From Acidobacteriota bacterium (GTDB lineage Bacteria; Acidobacteriota; Terriglobia; UBA7540): a DNA stretch of 10,190 bases. Below the pieces are notes generated by a model. It saw only the letters and a list, made by a program, of their open reading frames with translations, had not been told where the DNA came from and did not search any database. The position numbers and the translations under genes are program-made. The stretch's first letter is position 1. Each line of letters begins with the position of its first letter. This document shows positions 1-8,412 of this stretch, piece after piece. Where the stretch lies: positions 1-10,190 of the forward strand of contig JAKASC010000069.1 in NCBI GenBank assembly GCA_021828245.1, read 5' to 3'.

Positions 1-425
1 CGACGCCTTCTGGCAGCCGCGATCGCATCTTGGTTCATCTCACCGAGCATCCCTCGACCGCCATGCTCATCCGGCGAGGGCGACGCGTGGCTGACTACCT
101 TCAGACGGAATGCTTTGGCGTTTATGTGTTGACCGTATCGGATTTCGCCAAGCTGCCGCGCGAAAAGCGCGAGGCGATTGAGCGGCACCTCAATTTTGCG
201 CGCAATCTCCACCTGGAGACCCACGTCCTGGAAGGCTCGGACGTGGTGGAGACGCTGATGACGTTTGCACGCTTGCATCGCATCACCCAAATTTTTGTGG
301 CGCGGCCTCAATACTCGCGCTGGCCGGCTTTTTTGGGCATCAACTTGGTGCATCGCATCGTCGCCGAAGCGCGCGATATGCAGGTGACCATTGTGGCGGA
401 ACGCCGCCGCGAGCGGAGGAACTGA
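1..425 (+). CDS. KdpD-type universal stress protein domain, C-terminal part of a gene cut by the left edge
   Basis: The reading frame is open from base 3 to the TGA at 423-425, giving about 140 residues. A TTG at base 30 could be read as a start, but codons before it (ending D-R-I-L-V-H-L) already match the first beta strand of the fold, so the gene almost certainly begins outside the window. The pieces STAMLIRRGRR, HLNFARNLHLET and the closing ARDMQVTIVAE recall the universal-stress-protein-like domain that follows the KdpD sensor domain in potassium-sensing KdpD proteins. That module is cytoplasmic and binds nucleotide or second messenger in the family. The protein ends about ten residues after the domain, so no transmembrane or histidine kinase part follows. 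It could be a short KdpD-like sensor without kinase, or a free-standing stress protein. Family recognition is fairly sure; the role is inferred. Confidence 0.75.
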   Translation, partial: TPSGSRDRILVHLTEHPSTAMLIRRGRRVADYLQTECFGVYVLTVSDFAKLPREKREAIERHLNFARNLHLETHVLEGSDVVETLMTFARLHRITQIFVARPQYSRWPAFLGINLVHRIVAEARDMQVTIVAERRRERRN

Positions 426-794
426 GAAAAGCCAGGCAGCGGCTTGAACCGTGTGCGCTGCGGCCCATTCGCCGGGGCTGTCAAACGGTGCGTGGTCGCT
501 GCATGAACCGGATCGAGGCGCGCGGATTGGAGCCAGACGCCTCGGCGCCCTTTTGCGGAATGGGCCAAGGCTAGGCAACCGGCCAAGTTTAATCCGCATA
601 CATTCCCCTGCGACCCGATTCGCATCCCCGGGCCACTTCGGAGGTAGGGCGACTACTCATCAACTTGAATTGTTTTCCGGCCACCGGGCGGAGGACGTCA
701 ATCTCAGCCTGGGTGGCCGATTGGCGAATCGAGCATCCAACATCTTGCACCATCTGCAAAACACCTGAAGTGAATGAAGCAAGGAGGAAACCTT
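426..794. other. Intergenic region upstream of the alcohol dehydrogenase
   Basis: This 369-base gap has no convincing gene. Short open frames on both strands have compositions unlike real proteins and no good ribosome binding site. An 8-base perfect inverted repeat (CGGCCACC at 678-685, GGTGGCCG at 712-719) lies about 75 bases before the dehydrogenase start and could be a leader hairpin or operator. I see no convincing -35/-10 pair and no terminator with a T-run after the upstream gene. Confidence 0.4.
782..787 (+). promoter_or_regulatory. Shine-Dalgarno site that fixes the dehydrogenase start
   Basis: AGGAGG lies 7 bases before the ATG at 795. An in-frame ATG at 774 lies upstream of this site and would put the Shine-Dalgarno sequence inside the coding region, so 795 is the better start. 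The protein then begins MKAAVVPAV, as family members do. Confidence 0.85.
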
Positions 795-1748
795 ATGAAG
801 GCCGCTGTGGTTCCCGCTGTGAGCAGCCCGTGGCAGATCAAAGATGTTCCGCAACCTCAACCTGGACCCAATCAAGTGCTGGTGAAAATGCACGCCAGCG
901 GCGTCTGCTACACCGATGTCCATGAAATCCTCGGACACGAGCCAGTCGGCGAAATTGTTGCCGTGGGGCCCGGCGTGACAACGCGGAAGGTAGGCGACCG
1001 CGTGGGCACCGCCTGGATTCAATCCACCTGCGGGCGCTGCGAATGGTGCCAGCGCGGCCGCAGAATGTTCTGTCCTCATCTGAAGGCCACCGGAATTCAG
1101 GCGCAAGGCGGACACGCCGAGTATATGCTGATGAACGCCGAGGCGACCTATCTGGTTCCGGAGAAGGTGTCCTATGAGCAGGCAGCCCCGATCTTCTGCG
1201 CGGGCTACACCGTCTATAGCGGGCTGCGCTGGGCCGATCCTCAACCGCACGAGCGCGTGGCCGTGCTGGGAATCGGCGGGCTTGGACACTTGGCCGTGCA
1301 GTACGCAAAAGCGGCGGGCTTCGTAACGATTGCCATCTCGCACTCTCCTGAAAAGGACAAGCTGATCCGCTCACTCGGCGCCGATGAGATTGTCCGTGAC
1401 GGCAAGAGCCTGGCCGCGGCGGGAGGCGCCGATGTCATTCTCAGCACTTCGAATTCAACCCGATCCATGGTGGAAAGCATTCAGGGATTGCGGCCTGACG
1501 GCCGGCTCGTTACGATGGGCGTGGACGCCGAGCCGCTTTCTATCTCGCTGATGGACCTCATCGGAAAGCGCATTCGGATTATCGGCAGCCAGCAAAACGG
1601 GCCCGAATATCTCTACGAAGCCCTCGATTTCGTGGCGCAGGGAAAAGTCAAAACGATTGTCGAGACCTACCCGTTGGCAGAGGCACCGAAGGCCTACGAG
1701 CGCGTCGCCGAGGGCAAGGTCCGGTTCCGCGCCGTGCTCACCATGTGA
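795..1748 (+). CDS. Zinc-dependent alcohol dehydrogenase (MDR superfamily)
   Basis: This is a 317-residue cytoplasmic, NAD(P)-dependent medium-chain dehydrogenase that should interconvert an alcohol and an aldehyde; the substrate is unknown. Catalytic zinc ligands are Cys38 (GVCYTD), His48-Glu49 (GHE) and Cys135 (FCAGYT). Structural zinc ligands are Cys79, Cys82, Cys85 and Cys93. The Rossmann glycine motif GIGGLG is at 159-164, and the C-terminal half continues normally to FRAVLTM. Family members are usually about 330-345 residues. Here Cys38 and His48 are only 10 residues apart instead of about 23, so a loop of about 13 residues carrying the usual GxxP-type stretch is missing, in frame. The frame is otherwise intact, so it may be expressed, but the active site could be altered. 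It stands alone, with long gaps on both sides. Family assignment is secure; activity is uncertain. Confidence 0.93.
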   Translation: MKAAVVPAVSSPWQIKDVPQPQPGPNQVLVKMHASGVCYTDVHEILGHEPVGEIVAVGPGVTTRKVGDRVGTAWIQSTCGRCEWCQRGRRMFCPHLKATGIQAQGGHAEYMLMNAEATYLVPEKVSYEQAAPIFCAGYTVYSGLRWADPQPHERVAVLGIGGLGHLAVQYAKAAGFVTIAISHSPEKDKLIRSLGADEIVRDGKSLAAAGGADVILSTSNSTRSMVESIQGLRPDGRLVTMGVDAEPLSISLMDLIGKRIRIIGSQQNGPEYLYEALDFVAQGKVKTIVETYPLAEAPKAYERVAEGKVRFRAVLTM

Positions 1749-1865
1749 GGGTTCTTGCGCGGCCGTCATCGCCGCTCACGCATTTCATAGTTCGCGGCCC
1801 CCGCAGCTCGAACACGAAAAGCCGCAGACCTTCCGCAAACCAAAGGCCTGCACAACTCGCTAATG

Positions 1866-1980
1866 TGGTAGCCGCGACAGTGCCGCCCCTGTCATGGGCT
1901 TTTAGATGGGGCAGCGGAAGGACGCGACGCACCCGAACATCCAGAGCCCGCGACACGCAAAGCAGTGTCGCGGCTACCCG
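1866..1980. repeat. Structured inverted-repeat element, possibly a dispersed intergenic repeat
   Basis: A 17-base arm at 1867-1883 (GGTAGCCGCGACAGTGC) is the reverse complement, with one mismatch, of 1962-1978. The right arm also forms its own 9-bp perfect hairpin (CCGCGACAC at 1948-1956, GTGTCGCGG at 1965-1973, 8-base loop), so the core GCCGCGACA occurs three times. A GCCCC/GGGGC stem (1885-1889, 1908-1912) lies between the arms. This layout resembles REP- or MITE-like intergenic repeats. Whether it is repeated elsewhere cannot be seen from one window. Confidence 0.5.
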
Positions 1981-2004
1981 CCTCTTGCGGCGCGAACATC
2001 CAAA

Positions 2005-2037
2005 ACCGCAGAACTCTCGAATTGGAAGCTCTGCGGT
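2005..2037. repeat. Small inverted repeat (hairpin)
   Basis: ACCGCAGA at 2005-2012 is perfectly complementary to TCTGCGGT at 2030-2037, with a 17-base loop. No T-run follows on either strand, so it is not a typical terminator. It may belong to the same repeat element just upstream, because a CGAACATCCA word occurs both inside that element (1934-1943) and just before this hairpin (1994-2001 region). Confidence 0.3.
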
Positions 2038-2299
2038 GTCCGGTTGGGTTATCCCAATCGAAGCGGATCAGTGCATGACGCCGCCGCGGAGGAGGGTGAC
2101 GAATAACTGCCTGTGCAGCGGTAAAGTTTCTGACGTTTCGGACGAATGGCCAGCCGTTCGGATGTGATGGCGGCAACGGAGCTTTTCGCGCGGGCGGCCA
2201 TCGGGGGCACGATACGGCAATGCGATGCCATGACCGCGGTCGAGGCTCCTCGCTTGGGTGGATTTGCGCCTGGGGCAGCGCTTGAGTACCCTTCAGCCG

Positions 2300-4822
2300 T
2301 CAATAAATGATGTTGAGGGAAGTGTCGTACGAGCGATGTTGGAATCCCACGAAGTGGCCAAAGAAGGGAGAGGCGATATTGTTATAAACGTCGCGGGGAT
2401 TCAGATGGTTTGTGACGTTAAAGATCGTGAGTTCCCCATAAGCTAAGTGCTTTCTCACCCAGGGGAAAGGTATGTGGAAGTCCTTGCCCAGCTCCAAGTC
2501 CAAAGAGGCAAAGGCCGGAAACCGTTGGCTATTGGGCGAGCCCACGTAATTCTGGAGCACATTCACATCGGAGTATCGAAAACCCGAATGAACGTCGAAG
2601 ACGGGACTCACGATGATGCCCCAAACGCGGGTGTGGAACCGTCCCCAGGTGATGAACCGATTTGGGACATCCGCCGGCAGAGGCGCAAAGACGTTTGGGC
2701 GAATGACCGGCGCCTGGAACGGAACAAAGAGCTGGGCCAGCGTGTTCAAGTCTCCGTGCGCTCCGCTTTGCACGTAAGCAAGATTCCACTCCGACTTCCG
2801 CGGGAGGCGGAGATGCATCGTGGCATCGAGCTCATGATAGCGGGACTCGCCCGTGTTCGAAAGCACCAAAGCGGGAGCCTCAAGGTCCGCCAACGGGTCA
2901 ACGATAAACTCGTTATAGGTTCGGCTGGAAAGATAGCTGAGGCTGGCCACGATGTTGCGTCGCAGTTCGTGGTCAATCTCGGCGCTCCACGTCACGTTAT
3001 ACGGCGCCGTGTCGGGCCGGTGCGCCACCAAGCTGACCGCACCCATCGGCCCAGCAGTCCCATAGGCATTCTGGAACACAACCGGTGTCCCTTCGAGGCT
3101 TCCGCCGGGGTTAAACAGGCTCACAACTCGGTCCTGATTGCCGGTGAAGTCAGCGCTTAACAGCGGATCTTCGGCGTTGAAAATCCCAAAGCCTCCGCGC
3201 AAGATGGTCGTGCCTTGGCGGCCCGGCGAATAGACGAATCCAAAGCGCGGGCCAAAGTTTGACGCTCCTCCAAGGGACTGAGCGGAATAACGCAAGCCGG
3301 CATCCAGGCCGAGATTATCGGTAACCGCCCAGTGATCTTGCGCGAACAGCACCACCTGGGTATCTCCAACGGCCAGTCGGCCCGGGCCAGAAAAGTTAAT
3401 CTGCTCGGCAAGGCTTCCCGTCGGCCCTTCGAGCAAAACGGGGTGTGACTGGCTCAATCCGGTGAACGAACGGTGGATGAACAATCCCCCGAACGTCATT
3501 TGGTGTCTCCCATGCCAGGTTTCACCGGCCGGGGTGAACGTTTCCTCTGCTTGCTCTTCCTTACTGAACCGTGTGAAGCTATTGAAGAAGTTGCCGCCCC
3601 ATCCGTTGGGCGTGACGAGCATGGCTTCGGGGCCCTGCCCGTGGCCGTAGCTATCAAACTTCATCGCTTGAACGAGCGTGGTCAGCATCGCCGTGCCGGC
3701 CTGAAAGCGGTCCGTAACGGTCAGGGAATAGCCGCGCTGTCCGTAGTTGGACGACGCCGGCTGCGGAATCAGAGAGTCAATGTTGGCAAATTCGCGCCTC
3801 AGCGGAAAAACGTGGACGTTGGCTGTCAGCAGGTGGTGGGAAGAGAAGATATATTCGAAACTGGTGAATGAATTGAGGTCTTGTTCTTTGATCTCGTTGT
3901 GGGGCCACGGCAAGCCGCGCACGGGTTGCTTGTTCACATCGTAGCCGAAAGCTTCCGAGAAGCTCAAGCGGTCGGAGACGAGTGGGCCGGTAAGATAGAT
4001 GCGGGGGGCGTATTGCAAAATGCCAACCAGGTGCCCGGCTTCAAGGCGCGGCTCGGGCAACAAGTCTTCAAACTCAAATCGCCACTGATCCGCCGGCGTG
4101 CGCGTCTCCACCTGGACCAGCCCTCCAGAAAAGTTCCCGAAATCGGCGTTATAAGGACTTTTGTAAACCCGCACTGACTCGATGGCCAGGGTCGGGACGT
4201 CAACGGCAAAACTGCCCGTGACCGGGTCAACAGCCTCCGCGGAGTTTAAAAGCAACAAGCTTTGACTTTCAGAAACGCCTTTGATATTGAGCCGTCCATT
4301 GGGAGTTCGAATCACCCCAGGAATCAAGGGCAGCGCCGCCATAAACTTCTCCTGAACTCCAGGCAACGTTGACAGTTCCTCCGCGTTGAGCGTTGCCGGC
4401 CGCGCCGTTTGTTCCTCGGCGATGTTGCGAACTTTGCCGTGCACCACGACCCTTTGGCGCACCAGGATTTCGGCCGGAAGCACCATTTGAAGGATCGGGG
4501 GCGATGCGCCATTCAATGAAAGACTCTTCGAAATGGGCTCGTAGCCTTCGGCGGCGCAGGTGAGCACGTAACTCCCCGGCATCAAACCTGGAAAACGAAA
4601 ATTTCCTCTGTGCCCTGTGGTGTGCATGAGTCCTTCTTGCGGCAACAAGCCGCCTCGCAGGGTGCAAAGGGCGCCAGGAATCGGCGCGCTCTTTTCGTTG
4701 AGAACCTCGCCCTTCAAGGTCAGGGTTTGAGGGAAAGCCTTGGGGGGAAACAGAATCAAAGCCAGGACGCCGGTCAATAAGATGATTAATCGTCGAAACC
4801 GCCGAGGGCTGCTCTCTTGCAT
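2300..4822 (-). CDS. Outer-membrane TonB-dependent receptor-like protein with carboxypeptidase-regulatory-like domain (840 aa)
   Basis: It has an arginine-rich N-terminus, a hydrophobic stretch at about 12-25 and likely signal cleavage near 30-32. A carboxypeptidase-regulatory-like beta-sandwich follows at about 34-115 (LKGEVLNEKSAPIPGA, then GNFRFPGLMPGSY). A TonB plug-like region is at about 145-245 (TLPGVQEKFMAALPLIPGV, IESVRVYKSPYNADFGN, FSGGLVQVETRT). The rest is a beta-barrel with the alternating pattern of the family (e.g. NFGPRFGFVYSPG, LRGGFGIFNAEDPL), and it ends in an aromatic residue (NIIY), as outer-membrane barrels do. It should be a TonB-linked transporter for an unknown ligand. 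It is shorter than the usual 1000-1200 residues of acidobacterial Oar-like receptors and lacks their LPLNGR plug motif, so it is a divergent branch. A stop just upstream in frame makes ATG 4822 the first start; its Shine-Dalgarno is weak. It follows the larger receptor by 89 bases, probably in the same operon. Confidence 0.85.
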   Translation of the reverse strand: MQESSPRRFRRLIILLTGVLALILFPPKAFPQTLTLKGEVLNEKSAPIPGALCTLRGGLLPQEGLMHTTGHRGNFRFPGLMPGSYVLTCAAEGYEPISKSLSLNGASPPILQMVLPAEILVRQRVVVHGKVRNIAEEQTARPATLNAEELSTLPGVQEKFMAALPLIPGVIRTPNGRLNIKGVSESQSLLLLNSAEAVDPVTGSFAVDVPTLAIESVRVYKSPYNADFGNFSGGLVQVETRTPADQWRFEFEDLLPEPRLEAGHLVGILQYAPRIYLTGPLVSDRLSFSEAFGYDVNKQPVRGLPWPHNEIKEQDLNSFTSFEYIFSSHHLLTANVHVFPLRREFANIDSLIPQPASSNYGQRGYSLTVTDRFQAGTAMLTTLVQAMKFDSYGHGQGPEAMLVTPNGWGGNFFNSFTRFSKEEQAEETFTPAGETWHGRHQMTFGGLFIHRSFTGLSQSHPVLLEGPTGSLAEQINFSGPGRLAVGDTQVVLFAQDHWAVTDNLGLDAGLRYSAQSLGGASNFGPRFGFVYSPGRQGTTILRGGFGIFNAEDPLLSADFTGNQDRVVSLFNPGGSLEGTPVVFQNAYGTAGPMGAVSLVAHRPDTAPYNVTWSAEIDHELRRNIVASLSYLSSRTYNEFIVDPLADLEAPALVLSNTGESRYHELDATMHLRLPRKSEWNLAYVQSGAHGDLNTLAQLFVPFQAPVIRPNVFAPLPADVPNRFITWGRFHTRVWGIIVSPVFDVHSGFRYSDVNVLQNYVGSPNSQRFPAFASLDLELGKDFHIPFPWVRKHLAYGELTIFNVTNHLNPRDVYNNIASPFFGHFVGFQHRSYDTSLNIIY

Positions 4823-4911
4823 AAACTCTTAGAACCTCGAGCCCACCGATGAACTCCTCCGGGCTGCCTTTTTTCCAGGGGTGCGTGTCGTCAGCCTCTT
4901 GCCCTCCCCAT

Positions 4912-7900
4912 CTACCATGATAATTTCAGCGCGAATTGGATCTGCCGCGGCTCGCCTGGCCCGCCCGAAGCAAGGCCGGCCAAGGGCGGCAATGTGCTGA
5001 AGATCTGGCCGAAGCTCGGCGAGGCCAGATCGCGCTCAGGAATGTCAAAGTTAGGATGATTCAGGAGGTTGAAAATCTCGGTTCGAAACTCCAATGCCCG
5101 AGTCTCACCCAGGCGGAAGCGGCGAATCACAGAAAAATCCCAACTCTCGACCCCGGGGCCGGTCAGGATGTTTCGGCCCGCGTTGCCGAAAGTAAAGGGC
5201 GCCGGAGCACTAAAGGCTGCAGGAGAAATCCACAGGTTTGGGCTTTGATGCGCCGGGTAAAAAGGTTGGCCGGTCAAATTGGGCCTGTCGGTCGGATTGC
5301 CCGAGCCGGTCACCGCAGATTCATCGGCTCCGCTGACATTGCCGCTGATCTGAGGCGTGAACGGTGGGCCGGATTGCGCGGTAAAAATTCCGCCCAACTC
5401 CCAATTTTCAATCACCTCATTCAACCGGGCGTTCGCCAGCCTCCAGCGCGCGGCTCCGACGGGCAGATCATACAGGTAAGCGATGGAAAGCCGCTGCGGA
5501 ATATCAAAATCCGAGCGCCCTTTCTCAGCGGCGATGTCACGGGAGTTTTGCGGGAAGTTCGCATCGCGGCTCGTCGTGAAGGCGCTCGAGTTGGTGTCCA
5601 GCGATTGCGAGTAGGTATAGGCTCCAAGCAACGAAAGCCCTCGCGCAAAATGTCGCGACACCTTCAATTGCAGGGCGTGGTAAATCGAAGAGCCCGCCGA
5701 CTGCGTGTAGCTGAATCCGGACAACTCCGGATAGGGCCGCGGGCATCCGGTCGTCTCACAAGCCGCCAGGATGGCGGGCGAATCGTTCACACTGAGGTTG
5801 ATGGGCTGGTTGGGATCGGTCTCAATCGGCAAGCGCAATCCTCGGGTGCCGACGTAGCCCACATCCACCAGCCAGCTCCTCCCGAGTTCGCGCTGCACGT
5901 CAAGATTCCACTCCTGCACCATGGCATCTTGAAAGTTAAGTTGAAAGGGGCTGAGCGTTGGGAACAACGGCCCCACCGCTCCCACCAGCGCGGTCTGGAT
6001 CAGGGCGCCTGAGCCGATGGGAAGCGTTCCGGATTGAATCAGAGGCAGCGCAGCTTGGAGGTTGCCGGCGCTCAGCCTCACAAAGGGCGGGTTGGACGCT
6101 TTCATGAAGAAGACATCGCCGGAAGGCTGACTGTAATAGATGCCGTAACCACCTCGCAGTACCGTGCGGGTGCTGCCAAACGGTTGCCAAGCTAGCCCGA
6201 AGCGCGGCGCAAAATCATCTTTGTCAGGATATTGGAGCGAGCGGTTCTCGCCGGGCCCTCCCAGCGACTCCGTTCCCACGGGGACAAAAAGACCCGTGGC
6301 CGGGTCGAAGCTCTCGAGCGTGACGGCTTTGGTACCCGCCACCATCAGCAGCCCCTTGTTGAAATCGAAGTTGGCGAAATGGTTCTGTCGGTCGGTGGAG
6401 AGCCCCTTGTACTCGTAACGGAGCCCGAGGTCGAGCGTCAGCTTCGACGTAATTCTCCAGGTGTCTTGCCCGAAAAAGTCATATTCGCCCAAGTGCCCGG
6501 AAATGTACTGCTGGAATCCTCCCAGCCAGTCGGTCGGAAGACCTAAAAGCGCGTCCGCCACGCCGTTCCCCAGCACGCAAGTCGGAGAAGCGCATCCCAA
6601 TTGCTGCGCGACTTGCGGGGAAATCTGACCCAATCCGCCGGTGACCAGCCCCGTGAAATCAAATTCTCCCCGCACCAGAGTGTCCACTATGAAATTGCCT
6701 CGTTCCACGGTGCGAAGATCCACGCCGTAAGCGAGCGTGTGGTTGCCATGAACTTCGGTAATCGTGTCGGCCAACTGGAAGGTGTTCACCGCCCCCCCTT
6801 GTGGGTCGGTGTTGTTCGAGCCGAGCCCAGCGTAGCCGGCAAAATTCAGCGTCGGATAACCGGTTACCAACGGGCTGCCCGTCGGCAAGCCCTGAAGGCC
6901 GAGTTGCTTGGCGATGGGGTTGCCCTCATCTTGGTTGTCATCGCGGATTTGCCAGCGGTTATAGCCGAGCTTGAGCTCATTCATCAGGCTCGGCGAAAAC
7001 GTATGCGTCCAATCCACGCCGGCCATCTGGAATTCGTCGTGCGAGAAGGTCCCAAATCCGGGAAGAGGCGTGCTGGCTGCACGAGGGCTCGTGTTGGGGG
7101 GAAAGAATTGGTTGGCGCGGTTGAGGTTATAGCGGAAAAAGGCGCTGTTGCTGACGCCCCAACGATGGTCCACCCGGCCAAAATAATCGTCGGTGTAAAT
7201 CTTCCGGTTGACTTGGGCAACATAATTCGGAGCACCGCAAATTGCGCCCGCCAGGTTGGGCCGAGGATAGAGATTCACCATCGCCTGGCCGACCGGATCC
7301 GGGCTCGGCAAGACCTGGTTGATATTGGTAAAAGGTTGGATCTGTCCCTGCATCAGCGCCAGCGGATTGAGGAGCACCGTCTTGACGGCACAATTGGGAG
7401 CGAGCAAGTCGGAGAAATCGCCCGTCCGCTCCGCCAGAGTGGGAACCCGAGCCTGATTGAAAAACGAGCGCAAGTCGCGCGTTCCCTCGTAGGCCAAAAA
7501 GAAGAAACTCCGATTCACCCCGTTGTAAACGCCCGGCAGGATAATCGGCCCGCCCAACGTGGCGCCAAACTGGTTGCGATGCGCTGGCGGCCGCACCGGG
7601 TCGAAAAAGTTCCTGGCATCCAGATGAGTGTTTTGCAAATAATCGTAGGCCGAGCCATGAAATGCATTCGTCCCGGACTTGGTGATAATGTTCACTTGCG
7701 CCCCGGCATGCGCGCCAAACTTGGCATCGTAAACGCCCGTCTCCATGCGAACCTCCTTCACGGAATCGAGCGGAGGCGCGACGGTGAACTGGCCGACGCC
7801 AATGGCAGTGTCATCGAAGCCGTCCAGCCAGTAGGAGTTCATGGAGCTCCGCAAGCCGTCCACGTCTATGGCACCGCCGCGATCGCTTATTCGGGAGCCT

Positions 7901-8412
7901 GGCGTTCCCGGCGTCACCCCCGGGGCGAGCAATGCCAGCTCAAGAAATTGCCGGCCATTGAGTGGAAGCTGGTCCACCTGCTGCTCGGACAGTGTCGCGC
8001 CCATCGAAGAGGTTTGCGTGTCTAGGATCGGCGATGTGCCCTTTACCTGGATGGTCGTCTTCTCAGAACCCAATCGCATCCGAAGGTCCACTTCCAGGTG
8101 CTGATTAACAGTGAGATTAATTGGCCCGCGAAGGATGGTCTTAAAACCCGGCTTTTCCACCTTCAGTTGGTATTTGCCGGGCGGAAGCAGCGCCATGGTG
8201 TAAGTGCCGTCGCCGTGCGAGGTTGTGCTCCAACTAAGGCCGCGATCCGTTTCCGTGACCGTGACTCGCGCGCCCGCAATCACCGCCCCGGTTGGGTCGG
8301 TGATAATCCCCGTGATGCTTCCCTGAAACGTTTGCGCGAAAGCGGAAACACTCCAGCCCAGGATAAGGATCGCCAGCCAAGACCGCCGCATCTTAATCAA
8401 GACGTCCTTCAT
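4912..8412 (-). CDS. Oar-like TonB-dependent receptor (1166 aa)
   Basis: An outer-membrane transporter or adhesin of the Oar-like family. The chosen ATG (8412) has GGGAGG 8 bases upstream and directly yields a classical signal peptide (MKDVLIKMRR, hydrophobic core, cleavage after AFA at 26). A farther ATG at 8469 would add 19 residues before the signal, overlaps the upstream gene and has no ribosome binding site. Domains: carboxypeptidase-regulatory-like at about 29-112 (GSITGIITDPTGAVIAGA); plug at about 125-245 with VDQLPLNGRQFLELALLAPG and the SGTNAFHGSAYDYLQN motif at 246-260; and a long barrel ending in LKLSW with a terminal aromatic residue. The length is typical of the family. Energy would come from TonB-ExbBD encoded elsewhere. 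The ligand is not predictable, though peptides and plant-derived oligosaccharides are typical suggestions for such receptors. It is probably translationally coupled to the genes before it. Confidence 0.95.
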   Translation of the reverse strand: MKDVLIKMRRSWLAILILGWSVSAFAQTFQGSITGIITDPTGAVIAGARVTVTETDRGLSWSTTSHGDGTYTMALLPPGKYQLKVEKPGFKTILRGPINLTVNQHLEVDLRMRLGSEKTTIQVKGTSPILDTQTSSMGATLSEQQVDQLPLNGRQFLELALLAPGVTPGTPGSRISDRGGAIDVDGLRSSMNSYWLDGFDDTAIGVGQFTVAPPLDSVKEVRMETGVYDAKFGAHAGAQVNIITKSGTNAFHGSAYDYLQNTHLDARNFFDPVRPPAHRNQFGATLGGPIILPGVYNGVNRSFFFLAYEGTRDLRSFFNQARVPTLAERTGDFSDLLAPNCAVKTVLLNPLALMQGQIQPFTNINQVLPSPDPVGQAMVNLYPRPNLAGAICGAPNYVAQVNRKIYTDDYFGRVDHRWGVSNSAFFRYNLNRANQFFPPNTSPRAASTPLPGFGTFSHDEFQMAGVDWTHTFSPSLMNELKLGYNRWQIRDDNQDEGNPIAKQLGLQGLPTGSPLVTGYPTLNFAGYAGLGSNNTDPQGGAVNTFQLADTITEVHGNHTLAYGVDLRTVERGNFIVDTLVRGEFDFTGLVTGGLGQISPQVAQQLGCASPTCVLGNGVADALLGLPTDWLGGFQQYISGHLGEYDFFGQDTWRITSKLTLDLGLRYEYKGLSTDRQNHFANFDFNKGLLMVAGTKAVTLESFDPATGLFVPVGTESLGGPGENRSLQYPDKDDFAPRFGLAWQPFGSTRTVLRGGYGIYYSQPSGDVFFMKASNPPFVRLSAGNLQAALPLIQSGTLPIGSGALIQTALVGAVGPLFPTLSPFQLNFQDAMVQEWNLDVQRELGRSWLVDVGYVGTRGLRLPIETDPNQPINLSVNDSPAILAACETTGCPRPYPELSGFSYTQSAGSSIYHALQLKVSRHFARGLSLLGAYTYSQSLDTNSSAFTTSRDANFPQNSRDIAAEKGRSDFDIPQRLSIAYLYDLPVGAARWRLANARLNEVIENWELGGIFTAQSGPPFTPQISGNVSGADESAVTGSGNPTDRPNLTGQPFYPAHQSPNLWISPAAFSAPAPFTFGNAGRNILTGPGVESWDFSVIRRFRLGETRALEFRTEIFNLLNHPNFDIPERDLASPSFGQIFSTLPPLAGLASGGPGEPRQIQFALKLSW

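Larger units (their letters stand above)
1749..2299. other. Intergenic region between convergent genes
   Basis: This 551-base stretch separates the rightward dehydrogenase from the leftward receptor genes. Open frames here are rich in R, S, T and P, have no ribosome binding site and match nothing I recognise. It holds the inverted-repeat element at 1866-1980 and a small hairpin at 2005-2037. I see no clear rho-independent terminator for either flanking gene, and nothing identifiable in 2100-2299. Confidence 0.5.

Noticed and set aside
451..768. A 105-codon plus-strand open frame after the KdpD-type gene
   Set aside because: No ribosome binding site, no recognisable motif, and a composition of out-of-frame DNA.
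660..1374. Long minus-strand open frames across the dehydrogenase
   Set aside because: They are shadows of the alcohol dehydrogenase, whose zinc ligands and Rossmann motif prove the plus-strand frame.
2069..2133. Words shared with 9483-9563 (TAAAGTTTCTG and CAGTGCATGA), suggesting a duplicated segment
   Set aside because: The words are only 10-11 bases, occur in the opposite order in the two places, and matches of this length are expected by chance in 10 kb.
1745..2167. A 140-codon plus-strand open frame after the dehydrogenase
   Set aside because: It runs through the inverted-repeat element, is rich in R/S/T/P, and has no ribosome binding site; it reads as translated repeat DNA.
4936..6012. 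A 358-codon open frame on the plus strand, antisense to the large receptor
   Set aside because: Same reasons: strongly arginine-rich, no domain, and the opposite strand is clearly coding.
6601..8025. A 474-codon open frame on the plus strand, antisense to the large receptor
   Set aside because: It is the mirror of a well-supported gene in GC-rich DNA, has no recognisable domain or convincing ribosome binding site, and has a basic, low-complexity composition typical of antisense frames.
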